Shown here one piece after another: positions 35,082-43,558 of a DNA stretch of 64,000 nucleotides. Position numbers and translations under genes: made by a program. The stretch is from Melastoma dodecandrum. Its lineage: Eukaryota > Streptophyta > Magnoliopsida > Myrtales > Melastomataceae. The notes under the pieces were generated by a model. That model was given only the letters and a program-made list of their open reading frames with translations, was not told where the DNA came from and searched no databases. How positions within the stretch are numbered: the stretch's first letter is position 1; each line of letters begins with the position of its first letter. The stretch spans positions 1,984,001 through 2,048,000 of the forward strand of contig JARUPY010000398.1 of the NCBI GenBank assembly GCA_029817715.1. The letters run 5' to 3'.

Positions 35082-36047
35082 TCAGAGCCTGAACGGTTCA
35101 GAAGGCTGGGTCTGGGGGCGGGCATCGGTGCCGGAGGGGCGGCCGATGTCCGTGAGGATGCGGTCGATGCGGACGGAGAAGCGTTCGTCGCCGATCTGGC
35201 CGAGTTCGCCGCCGAACAAGACGCGGCCCTGCGACACGAGGCTCGCTTGCGCGCGCGCCTCCGGCGCCAGGGCGATGACCTGGCCGGGCTGCAGCGCGGC
35301 GAGCGTCGCGAGATCGATCTCGCGCGCATCGAGATAGGCGTCGAGGCGCACGCGCGCGTGCCCCAGTTCGCGATGGAAGAGCGAGGCCCATGCATGATCC
35401 GGCTGGCGTCCCTCGCCATCGGCGACGAGGTCGTCTCGGCCGAACCGCGCGAGGGCCTCGGGCGGCAGCACGAGGCGAAGGATCCCCGCCAGACCGAAGA
35501 GCGAGATCTTGAGATCGACGCAGCCGACCTCGCCGACACGCGGCCCGAACAGGTCCGGCACCAGCGCCTCGAGCTTGGCGGCGCTCGCGCGACCGAAGCC
35601 GAACGCGGGCCAGTGCTCGTCGATCGCGCCGCAAAGCAACGTGACGGCGATCTGCACGAACTGCTGATCGATCGTGGTGGCCTCGCGCGGCAGGGCCGGC
35701 GCCAGCTCGCGGCCACCGCCGCCGCAGAGGAGATCGACGATGCCGTGAACGAGGAACGGGTCGACCGTCACCACCATCGGCGTCGCGACGCTGGTGAACG
35801 TGACGAGGCCCGCGACCCAGGCGGGCGTCTGCATCGCGATGACCTCGCGCATGTCGCGCAGGGCGAGGCCGCCGACCGCGCCTTCGACCGCGCCCGGGAC
35901 ACCCGCCATCTTCTGCAGGCTCTTCACCAGCGTGAGCATCACCTGATCGGCGGCGTCGCGCAGATGGGGAGCGCGGGCGAGGAGCGCCGCGCTTTCCGCC
36001 GGCATCGCGGCGGAGGTGCTGCTTCGGGCTGTCGCGAAGGGAAACAC
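35082..36047 (-). CDS. fliM: Flagellar motor switch protein FliM
   Basis: C-ring protein linking FliG to FliN. The gene begins at GTG 36047, two bases past the motA stop, giving 321 residues; an ATG 14 codons in is an alternative. The middle domain (TIDQQFVQIAVTLLCGAIDEHWPAF) and the C-terminal SpoA domain (LGHARVRLDAYLDAREIDLATLAALQPGQVIALAPEARAQASLVSQGRVLFGGELGQIGDERFSVRI) are recognisable. The usual N-terminal CheY-binding peptide (EIDALL-like) is not evident; the first 25 residues read MFPFATARSSTSAAMPAES. No chemotaxis genes occur nearby. Confidence 0.85.
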   Translation of the reverse strand: MFPFATARSSTSAAMPAESAALLARAPHLRDAADQVMLTLVKSLQKMAGVPGAVEGAVGGLALRDMREVIAMQTPAWVAGLVTFTSVATPMVVTVDPFLVHGIVDLLCGGGGRELAPALPREATTIDQQFVQIAVTLLCGAIDEHWPAFGFGRASAAKLEALVPDLFGPRVGEVGCVDLKISLFGLAGILRLVLPPEALARFGRDDLVADGEGRQPDHAWASLFHRELGHARVRLDAYLDAREIDLATLAALQPGQVIALAPEARAQASLVSQGRVLFGGELGQIGDERFSVRIDRILTDIGRPSGTDARPQTQPSEPFRL

Positions 36048-36048
36048 G

Positions 36049-36936
36049 TCAGGCCGCCTGCGCGGCCGGCTCGCCGCTCTTGCCGCCGCCGGCCATCGTC
36101 TCGTTCTCGACCTCGTCGATCGAGGGGCGATCATGCGCGGAGATCGTCTTGCGCCCATGCTCGAGCGCGATGAGGGGCATGGCGCCGTTCATGAAGGCGA
36201 GGAAGGCCTGCTTGATGATGACGTAGAGACGGCAGCGCTTCTCGCGCGTCACCTTGATCTTGGAGGCGAGCGGTCCGACGATGCCGTAGGAGAAGAAGAT
36301 GCCGCCGAACGTGCCGACGAGCGCCGCGCCGATGAGTTCGCCGAGCAGCTCGGGCGACTGGTCGAGCGCGCCCATGGCATGGACGATGCCGAGCACCGCC
36401 GCCACGATGCCGAGCGCCGGCAGGCCGTCGGCCACCGACTGCACGGCGGCGTAGGGCTTCAAACGATCGCGCTTGATCGTCTCGATCTCCTCGTCCATCA
36501 GCGCCTCGATCTCGTGCGTGCGGGCATTTCCGATGAGGATGAGGCGCACATAGTCGCAGATGAAGGCGGTCATGTCCTTGTCGGCGAGCACCTTCGGAAA
36601 TCGTTTGAAGAGCTCGGATTCGGCCGGATTGTCGATTTGCCCTTCGAGCTCGTTGCGGCCGTTGCCGCGAAGCTCGCGCATCAGGACATAGAGAAGGCCG
36701 AGCACGTCGAGATAGTCACGCGGCTTGGGCGAGGCGCCCTTGATCGCCTCGAGCGAGGCGCGGCCGGTATCCTTGATGACGTTCATCGGATTGGCGACGA
36801 TGAACGTGCCGAGCGCGGCACCGAGGATGATGATGAACTCGTAGGGCTGCCAGATGACGCCGAGGTGGCCGCCGTTCGCGGCATAGCCCCCGAAGACGCA
36901 GCCCATGGCGACGACAAGACCGATCAGGAAGCCCAA
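36049..36936 (-). CDS. motA: Flagellar motor stator protein MotA
   Basis: Proton-channel stator subunit of 295 residues with four membrane helices ([87 protein letters not shown]). The charged cytoplasmic loop contacting FliG lies between helices 2 and 3. The start codon is TTG preceded by GAGGAG. First gene of the - strand motor operon, with its own motif copy at 36980-36994. Confidence 0.96.
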   Translation of the reverse strand: MGFLIGLVVAMGCVFGGYAANGGHLGVIWQPYEFIIILGAALGTFIVANPMNVIKDTGRASLEAIKGASPKPRDYLDVLGLLYVLMRELRGNGRNELEGQIDNPAESELFKRFPKVLADKDMTAFICDYVRLILIGNARTHEIEALMDEEIETIKRDRLKPYAAVQSVADGLPALGIVAAVLGIVHAMGALDQSPELLGELIGAALVGTFGGIFFSYGIVGPLASKIKVTREKRCRLYVIIKQAFLAFMNGAMPLIALEHGRKTISAHDRPSIDEVENETMAGGGKSGEPAAQAA

Positions 36937-36979
36937 CGTGCGATCTCCTCAAGAAGGCCACTGCATCACAACAGCAGTG

Positions 36980-36994
36980 CCTTGCACGAGGCTG
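36980..36994 (-). promoter_or_regulatory. Flagellar promoter motif upstream of motA
   Basis: On the - strand reads CAGCCTCGTGCAAGG, 13 of 15 identical to the flgB and flgF copies, with TGTGAT at the -10-like offset. It ends 43 bases before the motA TTG. It is divergent from the flgF copy only 24 bases away. Confidence 0.55.
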
Positions 36995-37016
36995 ACGAGC
37001 GGGCGGCCGCGGGACA

Positions 37017-37033
37017 GCCAGCCTCGGGCAAGC
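37017..37033 (+). promoter_or_regulatory. Flagellar promoter motif upstream of flgF
   Basis: GCCAGCCTCGGGCAAGC, identical over 17 bases to the flgB copy at 2660-2676. It ends 47 bases before the flgF start, with TAGGCT at the -10-like offset. Confidence 0.55.
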
Positions 37034-37080
37034 TCCTCGCGTTAGGCTCGAGGAGTGTAGCTGACCCTGGAACGACGCCT

Positions 37081-37809
37081 TTGCGTGGCAATCTCTACGT
37101 CTCGCTGTCTGGCGAGCTCGCGCTCGAGAAGCGGCTCGACACCATCGCCCACAACATCGCGAACATGAACACGCCCGGCTTCCGGGCCGAGGGCGTGACC
37201 TTCAACACGGTGCTCTCGAAGGTCGGCGAGCGCCCGACCGCGTTCGTCGCGACGGGGCAGAGCTACATCACGCGCACGCAGGGCGCGGCGCAGCGCACGG
37301 ACAATCCGCTCGACGTCGCGGTGCAGGGCGATGCCTGGATGGCGGTGAAGTCGCCGGACGGCACGATCGCGTATACGCGCGATGGTCGCATGCAGATGAC
37401 GGCCTCGGGCAGCCTCGAGACGGTGAACGGCTATCAGGTGCTCGACGCCGGGCGCACGCCGATGCTGCTCGATCCCAACGGAGGGCGGCCGGTGATTTCC
37501 ACCGACGGCATGATCACGCAGGATGGTCGGCAGGTCGGCGCCATCGGCCTCTTCAATCTTCCCGACAATGCGAAGCTGACGCGCTTCGACAATTCCGGCG
37601 TCACGACCGATGCCGTCGCGACGCCGGTGCTCGACTTCTCGCAGGCCGGCGTCCTGCAGGGCTATGCCGAAAGCTCGAACGTCAACCCCGTCCTCGAAAT
37701 GTCGAAGCTGATCACGATCCAGCGGACCTTCGAGCAATTGATGAGCACGTCGCAGCAGAGCGAGAGCAACCTGCAGGATGCGATCAAGACGCTGGGCTCC
37801 GCCTCGTGA
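37081..37809 (+). CDS. flgF: Flagellar basal-body rod protein FlgF
   Basis: Proximal rod protein of 242 residues. Rod signature ELALEKRLDTIAHNIANMNTPGFRAEGVTFN, core VAVQGDAWMAVKSPDGTIAYTRDGRMQM, and C-terminal SNVNPVLEMSKLITIQRTFEQLM. The first possible start giving the normal FlgF N-terminus is TTG at 37081 (MRGNLYVSLSGE); no ATG or GTG fits. It overlaps fliI by four bases. Confidence 0.93.
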   Translation: MRGNLYVSLSGELALEKRLDTIAHNIANMNTPGFRAEGVTFNTVLSKVGERPTAFVATGQSYITRTQGAAQRTDNPLDVAVQGDAWMAVKSPDGTIAYTRDGRMQMTASGSLETVNGYQVLDAGRTPMLLDPNGGRPVISTDGMITQDGRQVGAIGLFNLPDNAKLTRFDNSGVTTDAVATPVLDFSQAGVLQGYAESSNVNPVLEMSKLITIQRTFEQLMSTSQQSESNLQDAIKTLGSAS

Positions 37810-39146
37810 GCGCATTGGCGCGCCTCGCTGTCACGAGCCGCGCGCTGGCCGCGCCCGACGCGCTGCTGCAGGTCACCGGCACGGTGGCCGACGTCGCGCC
37901 GGCCACCTACCGCGTACGCGGCCTTTCCGCCTTCGCGCGCCTCGGTGACGGCGTGGCCCTCACGGACGGCGCGCGGCACGGCGAGGTGATCCGCGTCGAT
38001 CGCACCAGCGTCACCGTGAAGCCGTACGGCACGACGAGCGATGTCGGCCTCGGCGCCGAGGTGCGGCGCCTCGCGCCGGTCTCCATCGCGCCGACGGCCT
38101 CGTGGAAGGGCCGCATCATCGATGCGCTCGGCGCGCCGGCGGACGGGTGCGGACCGCTCGAACTCGGAGCCGACAGGCGCTCGATCCACGCCGAGCCGCC
38201 GAACGCGCTGGACCGGGCGCGCGTCAAGCAGCCGGTGCGCTGCGGCGTGCGCGTCCTCGACATCTTCGCCCCGCTCTGCCACGGGCAGCGCATCGGCATC
38301 TTCGCGGGCTCGGGGGTCGGCAAATCGACGCTGCTCGGGATGCTCGCCGGCTGCCGCGACTTCGACACGGTCGTCATCGCGCTCGTCGGCGAGCGCGGGC
38401 GGGAGGTCCGCGAGTTCGTCGAAGACAGCCTCGGCGAAAACCGACCTCTCGCGGTCACCGTCGTGGCAACCGGCGACGAAAGCGCGGCCATGCGCCAGAT
38501 GGCGCCCCTCACCGCCACGACGATCGCCGAGCATTTCCGCGATCGCGGCGACCGCGTGTTGCTGCTCGTCGACTCGGTGACACGCTTCGCCCATGCCGCG
38601 CGCGAGATCGCGCTGGCGGCGGGCGAGCCCGCGGTCGCACGCGGCTATGCGCCGAGCGTGTTCACGAATCTTCCCCGCCTGCTCGAGCGCGCCGGTCCCG
38701 GCCGCGAGGACGCGGAGACGGGCCGCGCCGGCTCCATCACCGGGCTTTTCGCCGTGCTCGTCGACGGCGACGACCACAACGATCCCGTCGCGGACTGCAT
38801 TCGCGGCACGCTCGACGGTCACATCGTCCTCGATCGCGCCATCGCCGAGCAGTCGCGGTTCCCGGCCGTCAACGTGCTGGCCTCGATCTCGCGCCTCGCG
38901 CAGCAGATCTGGACGCCGGACCAGCGGCTGCTCGTCGGCAAGCTGCGCGCCATGCTCGCCCGCTTCGAGGAAACGCGCGACCTGCGCCTCATGGGCGGCC
39001 TTCAGGTTGGCGTCGACGCCGACCTCGACCAGGCCGTGCTGCTCACCCCGATCATCTACGAGGCGCTGACCCAGGCGCCCGACGCCCCCGCCAGCACGGA
39101 CGCCTTCCGCGAACTCGCCGAAGCTCTGAACAGGACGCGCAAATGA
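37806..39146 (+). CDS. fliI: Flagellum-specific ATPase FliI
   Basis: Hexameric cytoplasmic ATPase that energises substrate loading into the flagellar exporter. It has 446 residues, starting at GTG that overlaps the flgF stop. F1-beta-like core with Walker A GSGVGKST at residues 168-175, VIALVGERGREVREFVED, Walker B VLLLVDSVTRFAHAAREI, and the AGSITGLFAVLVDGDDHNDPVAD segment typical of FliI/YscN. Confidence 0.97.
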   Translation: MSALARLAVTSRALAAPDALLQVTGTVADVAPATYRVRGLSAFARLGDGVALTDGARHGEVIRVDRTSVTVKPYGTTSDVGLGAEVRRLAPVSIAPTASWKGRIIDALGAPADGCGPLELGADRRSIHAEPPNALDRARVKQPVRCGVRVLDIFAPLCHGQRIGIFAGSGVGKSTLLGMLAGCRDFDTVVIALVGERGREVREFVEDSLGENRPLAVTVVATGDESAAMRQMAPLTATTIAEHFRDRGDRVLLLVDSVTRFAHAAREIALAAGEPAVARGYAPSVFTNLPRLLERAGPGREDAETGRAGSITGLFAVLVDGDDHNDPVADCIRGTLDGHIVLDRAIAEQSRFPAVNVLASISRLAQQIWTPDQRLLVGKLRAMLARFEETRDLRLMGGLQVGVDADLDQAVLLTPIIYEALTQAPDAPASTDAFRELAEALNRTRK

Positions 39147-39601
39147 TCGCCAAGCTCGCCCTCTCCACGGACAAGGTTCTCGGCCTTCTCGGCGGCGGCC
39201 TCGCCGTCGGGTCCGCCTCCTTCGGGCTCTTTATGGTCATCCATGGGCCCGTCTCGACGTCGACCGGCCACGACTTCACGGTCTTCGCCCAGCTCGCCCC
39301 GCATTCCAACGAGACGCGCACCCATGCGCCGACGACCGCCGGCGACGATCTCGACACGACCGCCACGGCGTCGATCCCGAAGGCCGAGCCGGACTCGATG
39401 GACGTCGCGCCACGAGTCCTGCCCGGCATCGAGCTGCGCAGCACCGGTACGAACGCGGCCGATATCGCGATCGACGGCCGGCTGCGGCACGTGCGGATCG
39501 GCGACACGATCCCAGGCGCAGGCGAACTGCTGGCGATCCTGCCCGGGCGCCAGCCGTCCCTGCGGACCTCGATGGGGCTGATCGTCGCGGAGCCGCGGTG
39601 A
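39143..39601 (+). CDS. Hypothetical membrane-anchored protein after fliI
   Basis: A 152-residue protein overlapping the fliI stop by four bases (ATGA). One N-terminal membrane helix (VLGLLGGGLAVGSASFGLFMVI), a Thr/Pro-rich linker, then a small domain GIELRSTGTNAADIAIDGRLRHVRIGDTIPGAGELLAILPG that recalls the periplasmic HR domain of GspC/PilP-type proteins. In rhizobia a small unnamed gene also follows fliI, so it is probably part of the flagellar set. Function unknown. Confidence 0.65.
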   Translation: MIAKLALSTDKVLGLLGGGLAVGSASFGLFMVIHGPVSTSTGHDFTVFAQLAPHSNETRTHAPTTAGDDLDTTATASIPKAEPDSMDVAPRVLPGIELRSTGTNAADIAIDGRLRHVRIGDTIPGAGELLAILPGRQPSLRTSMGLIVAEPR

Positions 39602-39716
39602 CCCCACCTCATTCTTTCGTCCAAACCGACGATCGACCGCATTAACTGCAACGCTTTAGCAACTCGCGCGGTTGAGTCTGGGAGGGCCGGAGAGGGCCAG
39701 CCCGGAGCGTCGCGTC

Positions 39717-40370
39717 ATGGCCGATGTGATTTTCCCGCGTTACTTTCCGCCGCGTGGCCGAGCGGTGGATCGACTCATCCATCTGGCCGGGCTGACCTTC
39801 GCGGTCGTGGGCGGCGCCGTCCTGCTCGCCCTTTCCATCCGCAGCGCGCATTGCCGTAGTCTCGCCGTCGCGATCTACGCGGTCGGCTTCATCGCCATGC
39901 TCGCGGCCTCGATGGCGTACAGTTTCGCCCAACCCAATCGTCAACCGCTGATGCGACGGTTCGACCATTGCGGCATCTTCCTCATGATCGCCGGTTCATA
40001 CACTCCCTTCACAACGCACGTGCTCACCGGCGCCTGGGCCGTCGGAATGACCGCCGCCGTGTGGACGATCGCCCTCGCCGGCATCGCATTCAAGCTCTTT
40101 TGGGTGGACATGCGGGAGAGCCTATCGGTCACGCTCTACGTGGCACTCGGCTGGATCGTGCTGATCGCCGCCGGACCGATCATCCGCGGTCTCTCGGAAC
40201 CCGCGCTGTGGCTGCTCGCGGGCGGCGGCGTCGTCTACACGGCGGGCGTGCTCTTCCACGTCAAGGAGGAATGGCCCTTCGCGCGGCCGATCTGGCACGG
40301 CCATGTGCTCGTCGGGGCGACGCTGCACTGGGTGGCGATCCTCATGGGCGTCGTGCTCAGCACGAGCTGA
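39717..40370 (+). CDS. Hemolysin III/PAQR-family integral membrane protein
   Basis: A 217-residue protein with about seven membrane helices. Family motifs: RAVDRLIHLAGLTFAV, MRRFDHCGIFLMIAGSYTPFTTHVL and the C-terminal WPFARPIWHGHVLVGATLHWVAILMG, containing the conserved Asp and His residues of the PAQR fold. Despite the name, most bacterial members are not shown to be toxins. ATG at 39717 has GGAG upstream. Not part of the flagellar operon. Confidence 0.88.
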   Translation: MADVIFPRYFPPRGRAVDRLIHLAGLTFAVVGGAVLLALSIRSAHCRSLAVAIYAVGFIAMLAASMAYSFAQPNRQPLMRRFDHCGIFLMIAGSYTPFTTHVLTGAWAVGMTAAVWTIALAGIAFKLFWVDMRESLSVTLYVALGWIVLIAAGPIIRGLSEPALWLLAGGGVVYTAGVLFHVKEEWPFARPIWHGHVLVGATLHWVAILMGVVLSTS

Positions 40371-40433
40371 GCCTACGGTCCGGGCTCCGCGCCACGAGGT
40401 GGGCGGCGAGAGCCCGACCCGCTATGGTGCGCC

Positions 40434-43400
40434 ATGACCTCGCCCGCGCCCCTGCCCGAAGCCCAGACCGCGCGCCCCGTCCAGAAGGGCGATCACGTCT
40501 TCCTCGTCGACGGGTCGAGCTTCGTCTTCCGCGCCTATTTTCAGTCGATCCGGCAAGACCCGAAGTACAACTATCGCTCCGACCGCTTGCCGACGGGTGC
40601 GGTTCGGCTCTTCTGCACGAAACTCTTCCAGTTCATCAACGAGGGCGCGGCCGGCATCAAGCCGACGCATCTCGCCATCATCTTCGACAAGTCGGAGAAT
40701 TCGTTCCGCCGCGAAATGTATCCCGCGTACAAGGCGAACCGCTCTGAGCCGCCCGAAGACCTGATCCCCCAGTTTCCGCTGATGCGCGACTCGGTGCGCG
40801 CCTTTGGCCTCACACCGATCGAGCAGGATCGCTACGAGGCGGACGACCTCATCGCGACCTACGCGGAACAAGCGAACGCACGGGGCGCGGATGTTCTAAT
40901 CATCTCCGCCGACAAGGACTTGATGCAGCTGATCCGGCCCGGCGTGTCGATGTACGACCCCGCCTCCGGCGAAAAGGGCACGGCGGGCTCTCGCGAGGAG
41001 CGCAAGATCGGCCTCGAGGAGGTGCAGGACTACTTCGGCGTCGGCCCCGAACTCGTCGTCGACGTGCAGGCGCTCGCCGGCGATTCGACGGACAACGTGC
41101 CGGGCGCCCGCGGCATCGGTGTGAAGACCGCCGCGCAGCTCATCAACCAGTTCGGCGATCTCGACACGCTGCTCGCCTGCGCCCGCGAGATCAAACAGCC
41201 GAAGAAACGCGAGACCCTGACCGACCCCGAGAGCGTGAAGCTCATCCAGCTCTCGCGCGAACTGGTGCGCCTGAAGCGCGACGTGCCGCTCGAGGTGCCG
41301 CTCGACGACCTCGGCCTCGGCACGCCGCACGGACCGACGCTGGTCGGCTATTTCAAGGCGCTCGAATTCACGACGCTGACGAAACGCGCGGCCGAGAGCT
41401 TCGATGTCGAGGCAAACGAGATCGAGCCCGACCCCGCCTTCGCCGGGCCGGCGGGCTGGCGCAATCGCAAGGGCGAGAAGATCGCCGGCGACGCCAAGCC
41501 GTTCGAAGGCCCGGCGCAGAACGCGCGCTACGGCGACCAGGCCCCGCAGGCGCCGATCGAGAGCGGCCCCGGCGCGCTCGCCCGCGCCCGCGCCGCGCGG
41601 CTGCGCGAGACGCCGTTCGACCGCATGCGCTACCTGACCATCTCGACGCCGGAGGCGCTCGACCAGATGATCGAGATCGCGCGCGAGGCGGGACTGGTCG
41701 CGATCGACACCGAGACATCGGGCCTCAACCCGTTGAGCGCGGACCTCGTCGGCGTGTCGCTGTGCGTCGGCGAGGGCGAGGCCGTCTATCTGCCGATGCT
41801 GCACGTCGGCGAGGGCGAAGGCGACCTCTTCGGCGGCGCGGCGCGGGTGCCGCATCAGCTCGATCCCGACGCTGTGCTCGCCAAGCTGAAGCCGCTTTTG
41901 GAAGACCCGAGCGTCCTCAAGATGGGCCACAACATCAAGTTCGACTGGCACGTCTTTGCTGCGCGCGGCATCGCGATGGCGCCTCTCGACGACACGCTGC
42001 TGATCTCGTACGTGCTCGATGCCGGCCGCACCGACCACGGCATGGACGTGCTGTGCGAAAAGCTGTTCGGGCACAAACCGATCAGCTTCGCCGAGGTCGC
42101 GGGCTCCGGCCGCACGTTCATCGGCTTCCCGCGCGTTCCCATCGACAAGGCGACCGAATATGCCGCGGAAGACGCGGACGTCGCGCTGCGACTCTGGGAG
42201 GTGCTGAAACCGCGCCTGCCGGCCGAGCGCATGGCGGCGGTCTACGAGACGCTGGAGCGCCCGATGACGGCTGTCCTGGGCCGCATGGAGCGCCGCGGCA
42301 TCGCGATCGACAAGACGATCCTCGCGCGTCTCTCGGGGGAATTCGCGAGCGAGGCCGCCCGGCTCGAGACCGAGATCTACGAGATGGCGGGCGGCGCCTT
42401 CAACATCGGTTCGCCGAAGCAGCTCGGCGACATCCTCTTCGGCCGCATGGGACTCTCCGGCGCGCGCAAGACCGCGACCGGCGCCTGGTCGACGGCAGCC
42501 GGCGTGCTCGAGGACCTCGCGGACGAGGGCAATCCCTTCGCCGGCAAGGTGCTCGAATGGCGCCAGGTGACGAAGCTGAAGACCACCTATTGCGACGCGC
42601 TGCCGGGCCACATGGACGCGAAGGGGCGCGTCCACACCTCGTATCAGCTCGCCGCGACGACGACGGGTCGTTTGTCCTCCACCGAGCCGAACCTGCAGAA
42701 CATCCCCGTGCGCAACGAAGCCGGCCGAAAGATCCGCACGGCCTTCGTCGCGACGCCGGGCCACAAGCTCGTCTCGGCCGACTACTCGCAGATCGAGCTG
42801 CGCCTGCTGGCGCATATCGCCGACATCCCGCAGCTGAAGGACGCGTTCGCGCGCGGCGACGACATCCACGCGATGACGGCCTCCGAGATGTTCTCGGTGC
42901 CGATGGACCAGATGACGAGCGAGATCCGCCGCCGCGCCAAGGCGATCAATTTCGGGATCATCTACGGCATCTCGGCCTTCGGCCTCGGCAACCAGCTCGG
43001 CATCGAGCGCGGTGAGGCCGGCGCCTACATCAAGCGCTACTTCGAGCGTTTCCCGGGCATTCGCGCCTATATGGACGAGACGAAGGCGCGCTGCCGCACC
43101 AAGGGCTACGTCGAGACGCTGTTCGGCCGGCGATGCCACTATCCGCGCATCACGGCCTCGAACCCGTCCGAGCGGGCCTTCAACGAACGCGCCGCGATCA
43201 ATGCGCCGATCCAGGGCACGGCCGCCGACATCATCCGTCGCGCGATGGTGCGCATGGAGCCGGCGCTCGCCACGGCAGGTCTCCAGGCGCAGATGCTGTT
43301 GCAGGTGCACGACGAACTCGTCTTCGAGGTGCCCGACGCGGAGGTGGACGCGACGATCGAGGTCGTGCGCGCGGTGATGCGGGACGCGCCGCACCCCGCC

Positions 43401-43466
43401 GTCCAACTCGCCGTGCCGCTCCAGGTGGACGCGAAGGCGGCGGACAATTGGGACGAGGCGCACTAG
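40434..43466 (+). CDS. polA: DNA polymerase I
   Basis: Repair and Okazaki-fragment polymerase, 1010 residues, all three domains. 5'-3' exonuclease: HVFLVDGSSFVFRAYF, YEADDLIATYAE, DVQALAGDSTDNVPGARGIGVKTAAQLI. 3'-5' exonuclease about residues 405-610 with VAIDTETSGLNP, so proofreading residues are kept. Polymerase: DYSQIELRLLAHI, RRRAKAINFGIIYGISAFGLG, MLLQVHDELVFEV. The linker before the exonuclease domain is longer than in E. coli. ATG at 40434; upstream ATG codons are out of frame. Confidence 0.98.
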   Translation: MTSPAPLPEAQTARPVQKGDHVFLVDGSSFVFRAYFQSIRQDPKYNYRSDRLPTGAVRLFCTKLFQFINEGAAGIKPTHLAIIFDKSENSFRREMYPAYKANRSEPPEDLIPQFPLMRDSVRAFGLTPIEQDRYEADDLIATYAEQANARGADVLIISADKDLMQLIRPGVSMYDPASGEKGTAGSREERKIGLEEVQDYFGVGPELVVDVQALAGDSTDNVPGARGIGVKTAAQLINQFGDLDTLLACAREIKQPKKRETLTDPESVKLIQLSRELVRLKRDVPLEVPLDDLGLGTPHGPTLVGYFKALEFTTLTKRAAESFDVEANEIEPDPAFAGPAGWRNRKGEKIAGDAKPFEGPAQNARYGDQAPQAPIESGPGALARARAARLRETPFDRMRYLTISTPEALDQMIEIAREAGLVAIDTETSGLNPLSADLVGVSLCVGEGEAVYLPMLHVGEGEGDLFGGAARVPHQLDPDAVLAKLKPLLEDPSVLKMGHNIKFDWHVFAARGIAMAPLDDTLLISYVLDAGRTDHGMDVLCEKLFGHKPISFAEVAGSGRTFIGFPRVPIDKATEYAAEDADVALRLWEVLKPRLPAERMAAVYETLERPMTAVLGRMERRGIAIDKTILARLSGEFASEAARLETEIYEMAGGAFNIGSPKQLGDILFGRMGLSGARKTATGAWSTAAGVLEDLADEGNPFAGKVLEWRQVTKLKTTYCDALPGHMDAKGRVHTSYQLAATTTGRLSSTEPNLQNIPVRNEAGRKIRTAFVATPGHKLVSADYSQIELRLLAHIADIPQLKDAFARGDDIHAMTASEMFSVPMDQMTSEIRRRAKAINFGIIYGISAFGLGNQLGIERGEAGAYIKRYFERFPGIRAYMDETKARCRTKGYVETLFGRRCHYPRITASNPSERAFNERAAINAPIQGTAADIIRRAMVRMEPALATAGLQAQMLLQVHDELVFEVPDAEVDATIEVVRAVMRDAPHPAVQLAVPLQVDAKAADNWDEAH

Positions 43467-43475
43467 CCTCGTTGA

Positions 43476-43520
43476 GCCTCATGGTGAGGAGGCGCGCGAG
43501 CGCCGTCTCGAACCACGAGG
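43476..43520. repeat. Interspersed intergenic palindrome
   Basis: A 45-base imperfect palindrome (begins GCCTCATGGTGAGGAGGCGC and ends GCCGTCTCGAACCACGAGG) in the 92-base gap between convergent polA and alr. Palindromes of this type, built around CCTCA...GAGG with a GC-rich core, are scattered between genes in many Hyphomicrobiales genomes. It may also end transcription from both sides. Confidence 0.6.
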
Positions 43521-43558
43521 CGGTCCCGCCCTTATGCAGGATCTGAGACCGAACCGCC

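Noticed and set aside
39717..40370. Hemolysin III as a toxin gene
   Set aside because: The family name is historical; the PAQR membrane fold and lack of any virulence context do not support a toxin call.
40896..43463. Very long open frame antisense to polA
   Set aside because: High GC leaves long antisense frames open. Its translation is Arg/His/Leu/Asp-rich without motifs, and the + strand is a complete DNA polymerase I.
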